Assembly: GCF_020782245.1 (NCBI RefSeq)
Contig: NZ_JAJGNP010000005.1
Coordinates: 124,001 to 188,000, forward strand
Direction: 5' to 3'
DNA from: Sphingobium soli
GTDB lineage: Bacteria; Pseudomonadota; Alphaproteobacteria; Sphingomonadales; Sphingomonadaceae
DNA length: 64,000 nt
A model generated the notes under the pieces. That model was not told where the DNA came from. It ran no database searches and worked only from the letters and a program-made list of their open reading frames with translations. Every line of letters begins with the position of its first letter. Position 1 is the first letter of the stretch. Of this stretch, positions 1 through 9,303 are shown piece by piece. The position numbers and the translations under genes are program-made.

Positions 1-165
1 ACCATGGGCACTGATGCGGAAGAACGCGGTCTCCCCGCGATGGCCCCCGACGCGATCCTGGATGCAATGGCGGCCAATTCTGCCTATGTGAATCGTCCCT
101 TCGTCGAAACCGACAAGGGCGTGCGCTTCTGCCGGCCGCAGGACAAGGTGCGCGAGATACTCTAG
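1..165 (+). CDS. arsC: Arsenate reductase ArsC (glutaredoxin type), C-terminal part only
   Basis: This is the last 54 codons of a gene that begins outside the window, read in frame 1 and ending in TAG at 163-165. The tail has the pattern found at the end of the glutaredoxin-linked ArsC family: an APDAILDAM helix, then NRPFVET, KGVRFCRP and a final KVREIL. In this family the arginine of the NRP motif helps bind the anion. The enzyme reduces arsenate to arsenite with glutathione and glutaredoxin. The catalytic cysteine near the N-terminus is not in the window. The next gene starts 27 bases downstream on the same strand, so the two may be co-transcribed. A YffB/Spx-like relative is the main alternative. 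Confidence 0.8.
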   Translation, partial: TMGTDAEERGLPAMAPDAILDAMAANSAYVNRPFVETDKGVRFCRPQDKVREIL

Positions 166-192
166 GCGGCACGCGGGCAAAGGCACGGCATC

Positions 193-2475
193 ATGGCGCA
201 GGACGGTCCGAAAATCGACGATGATGCGCCGGTGCCGGGCGTTGCCCCCTATGACGGACCGGCGGGCGGCTGGGGCGCGCTGCGCGGCGTGGCCGTCGCG
301 ATCAAGGACCAGATGGGGGCCAGCGCCGACACCCGCGCCTTGCTCCAGATGAACCAGCCCGACGGTTTCGACTGTCCCGGCTGCGCCTGGCCCGACCCGC
401 GCCACACATCCTCCTTCGAATTTTGCGAAAATGGCGCGAAGGCCGTCACCTGGGAAGCGACACCCAAGCGCGTCGACCCCGACTTTTTCGCCAGCCACAG
501 CGTATCGGACCTGTGGGACTGGAGCGATCACCGGCTGGAAGATGCCGGCCGTCTTACCCAGCCGCTGCGCTATGATCCGGCAACCGATCATTATACGCCG
601 ATCGGCTGGGACGAAGCGATGGCGCGGATCGGCGCCGGTCTCAACGCGCTCGACCATGCCGACAGGGCCGAATTCTACTGTTCGGGCCGCGCCTCGAACG
701 AAGCGGCCTTTCTCTACCAGCTGTTCGCCCGCGCCTTTGGCACCAACAATTTCCCCGATTGCTCCAACATGTGTCATGAGGCGACGAGCGTCGGCCTCGC
801 CAAATCGATCGGCCTTGGCAAGGGGTCGGTAACGCTGGAGGATTTCGACCATGCCGATGCGATCTTCTGCATCGGCCATAATCCGGGCACCAACCATCCG
901 CGCATGCTTTCGACACTGGCGGCGGCGGCCAAGCGCGGCGCGCCGATCATCGTCGCCAATCCGATGCGTGAACGGGGCCTGGAACGCTTCAAGTCGCCCC
1001 AGCACCCCACCGAAATGCTGGCCCCCGGCGCGACGCGGCTGGCGTCGGCCTATCATCAGGTGAGGGTCGGCGGCGACCTGCCGATGGTGCAGGGAATCAT
1101 GAAGGCCCTGTTCGCCGCCGATGCCGCCGACCTGGCGGCCGATGGCGCGGGCCTGATCGACCGCACCTTCATCGCCGAGCATACCGTCGGTTATGAAGCC
1201 CTGCGCGCCGAGGTGGAGGCGCAGGACTGGGCCGCGCTCGAACAGGGCAGCGGCCTCACCCGCGCGGCGATGGAAAGCATGGCGCAGGTCTATGCCAAGG
1301 CCCGCAATGTCATCATCTGCTATGGCATGGGCATCACCCAGCATCGCCACGGCACGCAAAATGTGCAGCAGATCGCCAATCTGTTGCTGCTGCGCGGCAA
1401 TTTCGGCCGTCCGGGGGCGGGCATCTGCCCCTTGCGCGGTCACAGCAATGTGCAGGGCGACCGCACCGTCGGCATCACCGAAGCACCCGGCGAAGACATG
1501 CTGGCCCGGCTGGACGCCCGCTTCGGCATCACCAGCCCGCGCAAACATGGCCATAACGCGGTCGATGCTCTGGCGGCGATGGCATCGGGCGAGGCGCGCG
1601 CGCTCATCGCGCTGGGCGGCAATCTCGCCGTCGCCATGCCCGACCCGCAGGCCTGTTTCGCCGCCTTCCGCAAACTCGACTTGGCCGTCCACATCCTCAC
1701 CAAATTCAACCGCTCCTGCCTGCTCCCTGCGCGCGAAACCATCATCCTGCCCTGCCTTGGCCGCACCGAACTCGACATGCAGGCGGGCGGCCCGCAATGG
1801 GTTACGGTGGAAGACAGCATGTCGATGGTCCACGCCTCGCGCGGGCGGCTCAAGCCAGCCTCGGACGATCTGAAATCGGAACCCGCCATCGTCGCCGCCA
1901 TGGCGAAGGCGACGCTGCCCGCCAGCCCGATCGACTGGGACGGCTTGGTCGCCGATTATGACCGCATCCGCGACGGGATCGCCGCGGTCTATCCCGACTT
2001 CCATGATTTCAACCAGCGCGTCCGCGTGCCCGGCGGCTTCCGCCTGACAGTCGGCCCATCCCAGCGCCACTGGCCCACGCCCGATGGCAAGGCGCATTTA
2101 CTGACCGCTGGGGACGCGCCCGCGCAGGACGACCGGCTGATGCTCGCGACCATCCGCAGCCACGATCAATATAACACAACCATCTATGGCCTGAACGATC
2201 GCTATCGCGGCATCACCGGCCGCCGGGACATCCTGTTCATGAACGCCGCCGACATGGATCGGTTGGGCATCGCCCATGGCGACCGCGTCGATGTGGTGGC
2301 CGCGCCCGATCGCATCCTGGCGGGCCAGACGGCGATTCGTCATGACATCGCCGCCGGATCCGTCGCGGCCTATTATCCCGAAGCCAATGGCCTGCTGCCG
2401 CTCGATGCGCATGACCGGCAAAGCGGCACGCCCGCCTACAAGACGATACCTGTCGATATCCGTCCGGCTGCGTAA
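193..2475 (+). CDS. FdhF/YdeP family molybdopterin oxidoreductase
   Basis: This 760-residue protein belongs to the formate-dehydrogenase-like molybdopterin family, YdeP branch. The N-terminal CPGCAWPDP motif (Cys61, Cys64) with Cys78 is the family's characteristic cysteine region. A long segment around residues 165-200 (ASNEAAF, FPDCSNMCHEA) lies where the cofactor pocket is expected. The C-terminal part (LMLATIRSHDQYNTTIYG) fits the molydopterin dinucleotide-binding domain. There is no Tat signal, so it is probably cytoplasmic. YdeP in E. coli is linked to acid resistance, but the substrate of this family is not settled and formate dehydrogenase activity should not be assumed. ATG at 193 follows an AAAGGC sequence. 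It sits directly behind arsC. Confidence 0.88.
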   Translation: MAQDGPKIDDDAPVPGVAPYDGPAGGWGALRGVAVAIKDQMGASADTRALLQMNQPDGFDCPGCAWPDPRHTSSFEFCENGAKAVTWEATPKRVDPDFFASHSVSDLWDWSDHRLEDAGRLTQPLRYDPATDHYTPIGWDEAMARIGAGLNALDHADRAEFYCSGRASNEAAFLYQLFARAFGTNNFPDCSNMCHEATSVGLAKSIGLGKGSVTLEDFDHADAIFCIGHNPGTNHPRMLSTLAAAAKRGAPIIVANPMRERGLERFKSPQHPTEMLAPGATRLASAYHQVRVGGDLPMVQGIMKALFAADAADLAADGAGLIDRTFIAEHTVGYEALRAEVEAQDWAALEQGSGLTRAAMESMAQVYAKARNVIICYGMGITQHRHGTQNVQQIANLLLLRGNFGRPGAGICPLRGHSNVQGDRTVGITEAPGEDMLARLDARFGITSPRKHGHNAVDALAAMASGEARALIALGGNLAVAMPDPQACFAAFRKLDLAVHILTKFNRSCLLPARETIILPCLGRTELDMQAGGPQWVTVEDSMSMVHASRGRLKPASDDLKSEPAIVAAMAKATLPASPIDWDGLVADYDRIRDGIAAVYPDFHDFNQRVRVPGGFRLTVGPSQRHWPTPDGKAHLLTAGDAPAQDDRLMLATIRSHDQYNTTIYGLNDRYRGITGRRDILFMNAADMDRLGIAHGDRVDVVAAPDRILAGQTAIRHDIAAGSVAAYYPEANGLLPLDAHDRQSGTPAYKTIPVDIRPAA

Positions 2476-2530
2476 CGATCATGGCAATTTGCGGCTTGCT
2501 TTGACGCACGGAGGCCCTAGCTTCCGCGCC

Positions 2531-3292
2531 ATGGCAAAGGGCAGCACGCAAAAAGCAGCATCGGCGACGGTCGCGGTCTACAGCCTGAAGGGCGGGGTCG
2601 GAAAAACGACGGTTTCCGTCAACCTCGCCTGGGCGTCGGCCTCTATTTCCAAACGGCGTACCCTGCTCTGGGATCTCGATCCGCAGGCTGCGTCCAGCTG
2701 GCTCCTGTCGACCGACCAGACCAGCCGCGACGCGGCGCAGGCGATCTTCAGCAAGGATGTCGAGGTCAAAAAGCTGATCCAGCCGTCCACTGTTCCGGGG
2801 CTGGACCTGATCGCCGCCGACACCTCGCTGCGCGGCCTCGATCACCTGTTCCGCGAAATGGACAAGAAGAAGCGGCTCGCCAAGCTGATCGAAAGCCTGG
2901 GTCGCGACTATGACCGCATCATTCTCGATTGCCCGCCCGGCCTTACCGAAACCAGCGAACAGGTGCTGCGCGCCGCCGACCTCATCGTCATTCCGGTCAT
3001 CCCCTCGCCCCTGTCGCAGCGGGCAATGGGCGAAGTCGCGCGCTATCTCGTCCAGCGCGGCGGCGCCCATGCGCCGATCCTTCCGGTCTATTCGATGGTC
3101 GATCGCCGCCGCAGCCTGCATCGCGCCGCGCTGGAAAGCCAGACCGGCTGGCCCGCCATTCCCATGGCCAGCACGATCGAGCAGATGACCGTGCGCCGCA
3201 AGCCGCTGGGCGCCTTCGCGCCGGCGTCGCCCTCGGCGCAGGCCTTCGCGTCGCTCTGGACGCAGGTCGAACGGCAACTGAGCGGGCGCTAA
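2531..3292 (+). CDS. ParA/Soj family P-loop ATPase without a ParB partner
   Basis: This is a 253-residue ATPase of the ParA/MinD superfamily. The deviant Walker A box KGGVGKTT is at residues 20-27. It is followed by a Walker A' region (LLWDLDPQAA) and an IILDCPPG Walker B-like segment. These proteins bind ATP as dimers and position DNA or protein cargo in the cell. No parB or parS-like site is next to it, so it is probably an orphan ParA rather than the chromosome-partition copy. The open frame extends upstream to 2276, but that part overlaps the previous gene. ATG 2531 gives a normal N-terminus. It converges on the acyl-AMP ligase with a 15-base gap. Confidence 0.85.
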   Translation: MAKGSTQKAASATVAVYSLKGGVGKTTVSVNLAWASASISKRRTLLWDLDPQAASSWLLSTDQTSRDAAQAIFSKDVEVKKLIQPSTVPGLDLIAADTSLRGLDHLFREMDKKKRLAKLIESLGRDYDRIILDCPPGLTETSEQVLRAADLIVIPVIPSPLSQRAMGEVARYLVQRGGAHAPILPVYSMVDRRRSLHRAALESQTGWPAIPMASTIEQMTVRRKPLGAFAPASPSAQAFASLWTQVERQLSGR

Positions 3293-3307
3293 GGCGCGAC
3301 CTGCGCG

Positions 3308-5047
3308 TCAGGCGGCGATGTCGTAGGGCCGGATTTCACCGGTCAGATACAGGTTGCGCGCCTTCGACCGGCTGAGCTTCCCCGATGACGTGCGCGGCAA
3401 CGTGCGCGGCGGCACCAGTTCGACCACGCAGTTCATGCCCGTGATCGCCCGCACCCGCTCGCGGATCTGGTCGCGCAGCCGCGATCGTTCCTCATTGTCC
3501 GACGTGCGGCAATGAACCAGCACAGCGGGCGCTTCCTCGCCGCCGGGCGTCGTGATCGCGAAGGCGGCGATGTCGCCCTGCTTGAAGCCGGGCAGTTGCT
3601 CGACCGCCCATTCGATATCCTGCGGCCAGTGATTCTTGCCGTTGATGATGATCATGTCCTTGGCGCGGCCGACGATATAGAGATAGCCGTCGCTCAGATA
3701 TCCCATGTCGCCGGTGTCGAGCCAGCCGTCGGCCATGCAGGCGTCGGTTGCCTCCTGATCGCGGAAATAGCCGACCATCAGGCTGGGGCCAGTGGTCCAC
3801 ACCTTGCCGATCTGCCGCTCGTTCATCAGGCCGCCATCCTCGTCGCGGATTTCCACGACCATGTCCTTGGCCGGCTTGCCGCAATTGACGATGGAGCGGA
3901 AACGCTGCGGCCGGCCTTCGGGCGCGGCGCCGCCCGACAGGTCGGTTTCCTCGACCAGTTCGACGATGATCCCCTCGCCCGGCGGCATGATGGTGACGGC
4001 CAGCGTCGCTTCAGCGAGGCCATAGCTCGGCAGGAACGCCTTGGGGCTGAACCCCGCGTCGGCAAAGGCGTCGACAAAGCTCTGCATCACGTCGGGGCGG
4101 ATCATGTCCGCGCCATTGCCCGCCAGCCGCCAGCGCGACAGGTCGAACCGGTCGGCCGCCTTGGTCTGGCTCGACATGCGGCGCGCGCAAATGTCGTAGC
4201 CAAAGGTCGGCGAATAGCTGATCGAGGTGCCCTCGTTCCGGCTGATGAGGTCGAGCCACGCCAGCGGGCGACGGGCGAAATCCTCGGTCTTCATGTAATC
4301 GGTCGACACCTGGTTGGCGACGACTGACAGGAAGCAGCCGACCAAGCCCATGTCATGATACCAGGGCAGCCAGCTGATGCATCGGTCGCTGTCCTGCACC
4401 TCCATGCCGTGGCTGTGGGCCGACAGATTGGACAGCAGCGCATGATGCGTCACCGCAACGCCATGCGGGAAACGGGTCGACCCGCTCGAATATTGCAGAT
4501 AGGCGATCTCTTCGGGCTGCGCCTGCGGCAAGTCGCACGGCACCGCCTCGCGCGCGATGAAATCCTCGAAAGCGATGCTCTCAACCGCCTTTTGCCGGCC
4601 CGATTCGCCCGCCATTTCCTCCAGTTCCTTGGGGAACAGGAACAGCATCGGGTCGCAGCTTGTCAGCTGGACATTGAGCTGGTCGATATAGCTTTCCTTG
4701 CCGCCAAAGCTGGTCGGCAGAGGCAGCGGCACCGGCCAGGCGCCGGCATAGACGATGCCGAAAAAGAGCATCGCGAAATCCGCCCCGGTTTCCGCCACCA
4801 ACGCCACCCGGTCCTGCGGCTTGACGCCATGGGCGATCAGCCGGTGGGCGCAGGCGATGGCGTCGGCGCGCAACGCGCTGAACGGATAGGGGCGCGCCAG
4901 ATTGCCGCGCGCGTCATGGAAATTCAGGCCCCGCTTGCCCTGCGCGGCATAGTCCAGCGCTTCGCCCAGCGTCCCGAAATCGGAGAAGCGGCGCGGCAGA
5001 TCATCAGTCGTCGGCGTCGGTGCCATCATCTCTTGCGAACCCGTCAT
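3308..5047 (-). CDS. Fatty acyl-AMP ligase
   Basis: This 579-residue adenylate-forming enzyme activates fatty acids as acyl-adenylates, normally for transfer to an acyl carrier protein rather than to CoA. The adenylation motifs appear in order: YSSGST (P-loop), LPSYGLAEA, GWLDTGDMGYL, GRAKDMIIINGKN and a C-terminal RTSSGKLSR with the catalytic lysine. The N-terminal TDDLPRRFSDFGTLGEALDYAA segment is typical of the fatty acyl-AMP ligases of sphingomonads, where relatives are associated with sphingolipid or polyketide-like lipid synthesis. No carrier protein or serine palmitoyltransferase gene is adjacent. ATGs at 5116 and 5068 are also in frame. 5047 was chosen because a GGGTGAA sequence precedes it and the protein then starts where the family does. 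Confidence 0.85.
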   Translation of the reverse strand: MTGSQEMMAPTPTTDDLPRRFSDFGTLGEALDYAAQGKRGLNFHDARGNLARPYPFSALRADAIACAHRLIAHGVKPQDRVALVAETGADFAMLFFGIVYAGAWPVPLPLPTSFGGKESYIDQLNVQLTSCDPMLFLFPKELEEMAGESGRQKAVESIAFEDFIAREAVPCDLPQAQPEEIAYLQYSSGSTRFPHGVAVTHHALLSNLSAHSHGMEVQDSDRCISWLPWYHDMGLVGCFLSVVANQVSTDYMKTEDFARRPLAWLDLISRNEGTSISYSPTFGYDICARRMSSQTKAADRFDLSRWRLAGNGADMIRPDVMQSFVDAFADAGFSPKAFLPSYGLAEATLAVTIMPPGEGIIVELVEETDLSGGAAPEGRPQRFRSIVNCGKPAKDMVVEIRDEDGGLMNERQIGKVWTTGPSLMVGYFRDQEATDACMADGWLDTGDMGYLSDGYLYIVGRAKDMIIINGKNHWPQDIEWAVEQLPGFKQGDIAAFAITTPGGEEAPAVLVHCRTSDNEERSRLRDQIRERVRAITGMNCVVELVPPRTLPRTSSGKLSRSKARNLYLTGEIRPYDIAA

Positions 5048-5217
5048 ATTGGTTTCACCCAATGTCATAAAAATCGTCAAAGGGCCGCCGCTAGCAGCTT
5101 TGGCGGCCCCGTGCACCGGATAGTTGCATTCCAGCCTGGCTTTCTAGCCCATAAGGCGCGGTAAAATTCCGGCCCGACTGTGGCATAAACATGGCGCATC
5201 GGCCATGCTGGCGCGGT

Positions 5218-5742
5218 ATGACCGGCAAACGCCCCCCTCCGCCGCTCGATGAGGATGCGCTGCGCGAACTGGCGCTACGCCATGTGGCGCGCTTCGCCAC
5301 CAGCCGGGGCAAGCTGCTCGCCTATCTCAACCGCAAGCTGCGCGAACGCGGCTGGGCGGGCGAGCGCCCCGCCGACCCGCAGGCGCTGGTCGATCGCTTC
5401 GCCGACCTCAACTATATCGACGACGCAGCCTATGCCCTGATGAAAAGCGCGTCGCTCGTCCGGCGCGGCTATGGCGCGCGCCGCGTGGGCGAGGCGCTGC
5501 GCGCCGCCGGCATAGCGGAGGAAGACCGGGAGCAGGCCGACGCGCAGACCGCCCGAGACGCCTGGGCGGCGGCCGATCGCTTCGCCCGCCGCAAGCGCAT
5601 CGGCCCCTATGCGACCGCCCCGCTCGATCCCAAACAGCGCGAAAAGGCGATCGCCGCCTTTCTGCGCGCGGGCCACGCCTATGCGCTGGCCCGCCGCTGG
5701 GTCGATGCCGCTCCCGGTGAAGTGATGGAAGAGGAAGAATAG
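5218..5742 (+). CDS. recX: RecX family regulatory protein
   Basis: This is a 174-residue, strongly charged, helical protein of the RecX family, which binds RecA filaments and limits recombinase activity. The family pattern of repeated three-helix modules is visible: ALRHVARFATSRGKLLAYL, then LVDRFADLNYIDDAAYA, then LVRRGYGARRVGEALRAAGI. The C-terminus has a DPKQREKAIAAFLRAGHAY repeat and ends in acidic residues. recA is not adjacent, unlike in many bacteria. ATG 5191 is in frame, but 5218 (MTGKRPPPPLD) gives the more usual length. Neither has a strong ribosome site. The gene diverges from the acyl-AMP ligase. Confidence 0.82.
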   Translation: MTGKRPPPPLDEDALRELALRHVARFATSRGKLLAYLNRKLRERGWAGERPADPQALVDRFADLNYIDDAAYALMKSASLVRRGYGARRVGEALRAAGIAEEDREQADAQTARDAWAAADRFARRKRIGPYATAPLDPKQREKAIAAFLRAGHAYALARRWVDAAPGEVMEEEE

Positions 5743-5999
5743 GCTTCCTCCCGGCGTTTCGACACAGGGCCGGAAACCCGCCTTGCCTCTCTCGCCACAG
5801 CCCCTTTCAATGTAGGATTTTCTCTGATCTACCCTGATCGATGAAGCCCTGCCCGCCTCATATAACCACGCCCGCGCCCACGCAGCCCCGTGTCGCTTCC
5901 CTGTCGCGTCGTGGTCGCTTCGCAGGCGCGTTGTGGTCGCTTCAACCCCGAAAAGCCCGACAACCGTGTGAACTTCGCTACGCCCGTCACCATCCGGGC
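5743..5999. other. Intergenic region with a short direct repeat
   Basis: This is 257 bases between recX and terC, which converge here. I see no credible gene: the open frame running through it is the upstream extension of the 6936 gene and is antisense to terC. It holds a 17-base direct repeat (5905-5921 and 5927-5943, one mismatch). No clear terminator hairpin was found for either gene. Confidence 0.4.
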
Positions 6000-6785
6000 T
6001 CAGACGTCGCCCTTGCGCATCTTCGCCCGCCGCGCGAAGATGTTGAGCACCTCGACCAGCGTCGAAAAGGCCATGGCCGCGTAGATATAGCCCTTGGGCA
6101 CATGCACGCCAAAGCCGTCGGCGATCAGCACCGCGCCGATCATCAGCAGGAAGCCGAGCGCCAACATGACGACGGTCGGGTTGCGCGCGATGAAATTGGC
6201 CAGCGGATCGGCCGCGATCAGCATAACCGTCACCGCCACGATCACGGCGATATACATGACTGCCAGATTGTCGGTCATGCCCACCGCCGTCAGGATCGAA
6301 TCCAGCGAAAAGATCATGTCGAGCAGGATGATCTGCACGATGGCGCTGCCGAAACTCATCGTGACCGCGCTCTTCTTGTCCAGCACATCGTCGCCGCCAT
6401 GCGGGTCGACATTGTGATGGATTTCCTTGGTCGCCTTCCAGATCAGGAACAGGCCGCCGGCAATCAGGATCATGTCCCGCCAGGAAAATTGCGTCTCGAA
6501 TGTCGGCGCGCCATGGCTGTCGAGCGGCCCGCGCCAGCCAAGATCGAATACGGGCTGCGTCAGGCCGACAATCCACGCGATCATCGACAGCAACACCAGT
6601 CGCATCGCCAGCGCCAGCCCGATGCCGATGCGCCGCGCCTTGGGCCGCTGCGCCTCTGGCAGCTTGTTGGTCAGAATGGAAATGAAGACGAGATTGTCGA
6701 TCCCCAGCACCACCTCCATCACCACCAGCGCGATCAACGCGGCCAGGGCAGTGGGATCGGTAAAGGCGGTGACGAGACTGTCCAT
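6000..6785 (-). CDS. TerC family integral membrane protein
   Basis: This 261-residue polytopic membrane protein is of the TerC/Alx family. About seven hydrophobic segments are visible. The paired acidic motifs that mark the family are present: [12 protein letters not shown] in the first segment and [13 protein letters not shown] in the middle. These aspartates are thought to bind metal ions. Relatives are linked to manganese export or to tellurite resistance operons, but no ter genes are nearby, so a manganese-homeostasis role is an inference. The start at 6785 was chosen because a GGGGAG ribosome site lies just before it. An upstream in-frame start at 6815 has none. Confidence 0.86.
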   Translation of the reverse strand: MDSLVTAFTDPTALAALIALVVMEVVLGIDNLVFISILTNKLPEAQRPKARRIGIGLALAMRLVLLSMIAWIVGLTQPVFDLGWRGPLDSHGAPTFETQFSWRDMILIAGGLFLIWKATKEIHHNVDPHGGDDVLDKKSAVTMSFGSAIVQIILLDMIFSLDSILTAVGMTDNLAVMYIAVIVAVTVMLIAADPLANFIARNPTVVMLALGFLLMIGAVLIADGFGVHVPKGYIYAAMAFSTLVEVLNIFARRAKMRKGDV

Positions 6786-6935
6786 GATGCTCCCCTGATT
6801 GTCCGACAACGCCAATGTTTCGGATCGGCAACGTATCGAAACGGCGATGACGCCTTATCGTTCCTCTGTTGCTGCTTGATGCCGGAACGCCGAGTTTATA
6901 AGGCTGGTACATCATTATCCGGGGGGATTTTTCCG

Positions 6936-7844
6936 ATGCGTTTCATGTTCACGCTGGCGGGCCTTGGCCTTGCCCTGTCCATATCTGCGCCGGGAAAAGC
7001 CGAGGTCTTCGAGATGGACGGCTATTTTCCCGCGCCCTTCCGCGAAGTCAGCCTGGCGCGCAGCATCGGCATCGACCGGATCGGCGGGCGTGACGGCATG
7101 GCCCTGTCGCTGGCCCTAGAACGGTTGTTGAGCCGGCGCGGCCCGGACGGCCGCCCCCATTTCGACCTCATTGCCCTGTCGCGCAACGGGCCGGACGCCG
7201 AAGTCATCGTCAGCGGCATGGCAGACGCCACTATCCGCAAGAGTGACGTCAAGCGCACGGTCGAGGAATGTGCGGACAAGCAGGCCAGCATCTGCCCGAA
7301 GAAGGAAAAGGTCGACATCACCTGCACGCAGGAAGTCGTCAGCTTCTCCTCCACCCTGCGGGTCGCGCGCCCGGACGATGGCCGCATCCTCTATACCCAG
7401 ACCCGGCCGCAATCCGACACGATCGTTACCTGCCCCAAGGACAAGAGCCCGCGCCATCCCAAGGACAGCATCGACCGGATGGTGCGCACGGCGGCGGATC
7501 GTTTCGTGGACGATATCGTACCGCGCCACGAACGCTACCGCATCCGCCTGCGGGAAGGGCGCGACGGCATGGACAAGGCGATGGGCCAGGCGTTCAGGGA
7601 CAGCATTCGCCTGTCGCAGCGCGATCCGGCCGCCGCCTGCGCGCAATGGGATGGGATGAACCGCGATCGCCCCGGCCATCCCTCGCTGCTCTTCAACCTT
7701 GGCCTGTGCGCGGAACGGGACAGCGACTATGCGCAGGCCGAGCGCCTTTATGCTCAGGCGGGCAAGGCACAGGAGGATATCGACCGAGTGCGCGATCTGA
7801 CCATCGGACGCGAAGACGCGCAGGCGCGCGCGGCCGATCAGTAA
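6936..7844 (+). CDS. Secreted protein of unknown function with a C-terminal TPR-like segment
   Basis: This is a 302-residue protein with a clear N-terminal signal peptide ([23 protein letters not shown]), so it is exported. The middle has six cysteines between about residues 109 and 166, set out as likely disulfide pairs. The last 60 residues ([20 protein letters not shown]) look like one tetratricopeptide repeat. I do not recognise a family with a known role. ATG 6936 follows a run of six G, a strong ribosome site. The longer open frame from 5841 is antisense to terC and is not the gene. It stands alone between terC (divergent) and fbp. Confidence 0.7.
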   Translation: MRFMFTLAGLGLALSISAPGKAEVFEMDGYFPAPFREVSLARSIGIDRIGGRDGMALSLALERLLSRRGPDGRPHFDLIALSRNGPDAEVIVSGMADATIRKSDVKRTVEECADKQASICPKKEKVDITCTQEVVSFSSTLRVARPDDGRILYTQTRPQSDTIVTCPKDKSPRHPKDSIDRMVRTAADRFVDDIVPRHERYRIRLREGRDGMDKAMGQAFRDSIRLSQRDPAAACAQWDGMNRDRPGHPSLLFNLGLCAERDSDYAQAERLYAQAGKAQEDIDRVRDLTIGREDAQARAADQ

Positions 7845-7950
7845 GGCGCGTGCTGGACTTGAACGCGGCGCTACCGTAGCGACGGCCTGTCCGCATCGAC
7901 CTTGCGGACATCGACCGATAGTCTTTCACCCCTTTGCCAGAGGCGGGCCA

Positions 7951-8973
7951 ATGACCAGAACCACCCTCACGCGTTTTCTGATCGAACAACAGCGCAACGC
8001 CAATGCCCTGCCCGCCGAATTGCGGCTGCTGATCGAAACGGTCGCCCGCGCCTGCAAGACGATCAGCCACGCCGTCAGCAAAGGCGCGCTGGGCGAAGTG
8101 TTGGGCAGCCTGGACAGCGAAAATGTGCAGGGCGAAGTGCAGAAGAAGCTGGACGTCATCGCCAACGAACTGCTGCTCGACGCCAATGAATGGGGCGGGC
8201 ACTTGGCGGCGATGGCGTCAGAAGAGATGGAAACCATCTATCCTATCCCCAACCGCTATCCCAAGGGCGAATATCTGATGCTGTTCGATCCCATTGACGG
8301 GTCCAGCAATATCGATGTCGACCTGTCGGTCGGCACGATCTTCTCGGTCCTCAAGGCCCCCGAAGCCTGCGCCGGGCGCGATGTGACGGAGGAGGATTTT
8401 CTCCAGAACGGCCGGCATCAGGTCGCTGCCGGCTACGCCATCTATGGCCCGCAGACGTTGCTGGTGCTCAGCGTCGGCACCGGCGTCTATGAATTCACGC
8501 TGGACCGGGAAGTGGGCAGCTGGGTCATGACCGACCCCGACATGAAGATGCCCCAGGGCAAATGCGAATTTGCGATCAACATGTCCAACCGCCGCCAATG
8601 GTCGCCGGGCGTCGAACGTTATATCGACGAACGGGTGATGGGCGCCAAGGGACCCTGCGGCAAGGATTACAATATGCGCTGGACCGCCTCCATGGTGGCT
8701 GACGTGCACCGCATCCTCAAGCGCGGCGGCATCTTCATGTATCCCTATGATCAGCGCACACCCGGCAAGGCCAAGCTGCGTCTGATGTATGAAGCCAATC
8801 CCATGGCCTATCTGATCGAACAGGCCGGCGGCGCGGCGAGCGACGGCTTCATGCCGATCATGGACGTCGCCGCGCGAGGGCTGCACCAGCGCGTGGGCGT
8901 GGTGCTGGGCGACACGGCCGAGGTCGAGGCCGTGGTCGCTTATGGTCGTGAAACCGAAGCCTTGGTGAACTGA
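7951..8973 (+). CDS. fbp: Fructose-1,6-bisphosphatase, class I
   Basis: This is a 340-residue class I fructose-1,6-bisphosphatase, which hydrolyses fructose 1,6-bisphosphate to fructose 6-phosphate in gluconeogenesis. The metal and substrate signature [12 protein letters not shown] is at about residues 110-121. The C-terminal substrate-binding region has [24 protein letters not shown]. Length and motifs match the family throughout. ATG 7951 follows GAGGCGGG. No Calvin-cycle genes are adjacent, so the role is gluconeogenic. Two hairpins follow the stop codon. Confidence 0.95.
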   Translation: MTRTTLTRFLIEQQRNANALPAELRLLIETVARACKTISHAVSKGALGEVLGSLDSENVQGEVQKKLDVIANELLLDANEWGGHLAAMASEEMETIYPIPNRYPKGEYLMLFDPIDGSSNIDVDLSVGTIFSVLKAPEACAGRDVTEEDFLQNGRHQVAAGYAIYGPQTLLVLSVGTGVYEFTLDREVGSWVMTDPDMKMPQGKCEFAINMSNRRQWSPGVERYIDERVMGAKGPCGKDYNMRWTASMVADVHRILKRGGIFMYPYDQRTPGKAKLRLMYEANPMAYLIEQAGGAASDGFMPIMDVAARGLHQRVGVVLGDTAEVEAVVAYGRETEALVN

Positions 8974-9303
8974 CAGGAAAATGATGGGGGAGAGCGCTGA
9001 TCGAAAAGCGCTCGATCCCCCAGCCATGCCGCGCCTGCCGGTCTTACCGGCGGCTCCTCTCCAGAAACTGTTTTAGTGACGCGGCATGTGCGGGATTCGC
9101 TTACTCCAGCGCGATGACAAAAAAAAGGCTGATCCGAAGATCAGCCGATAAGTTTTTAGGAGAGGATGCCTGAAAGGCACAGTCCTTGTGACCCTGCGGA
9201 GGATTCTTCGCAACTGCGAAGAGCGATGGGCCGGTTGCAAAGCATGCAATCATGCGCTGGCGTGAAAGCAATTGGCAGGGCTTTTGAGGATATAGGGACG
9301 CCG
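8974..9303. other. Intergenic region with two hairpins
   Basis: This is 330 bases between fbp and the acyltransferase start. A strong hairpin without a T tract lies at 8986-9021: GAGCGCT pairs with AGCGCTC, extended by five G and five C. A terminator-like hairpin follows at 9127-9146. The rest (9158-9303) is an in-frame 5' extension of the acyltransferase reading frame that does not look like protein of that family. Confidence 0.5.
9127..9157 (+). terminator. Hairpin followed by T run, downstream of fbp
   Basis: GGCTGATC (9127-9134) pairs with GATCAGCC (9139-9146) around a CGAA loop. GATAAG and five T follow. On the opposite strand the same hairpin is followed by eight or more T, so it may stop transcription from both sides. 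Confidence 0.6.

Noticed and set aside
2276..2530. Upstream extension of the ParA frame
   Set aside because: It overlaps the end of the YdeP-like gene in another frame, and the ParA fold starts at 2531.
5841..6935. N-terminal extension of the 6936 secreted protein
   Set aside because: It is antisense to terC and would bury the signal peptide.
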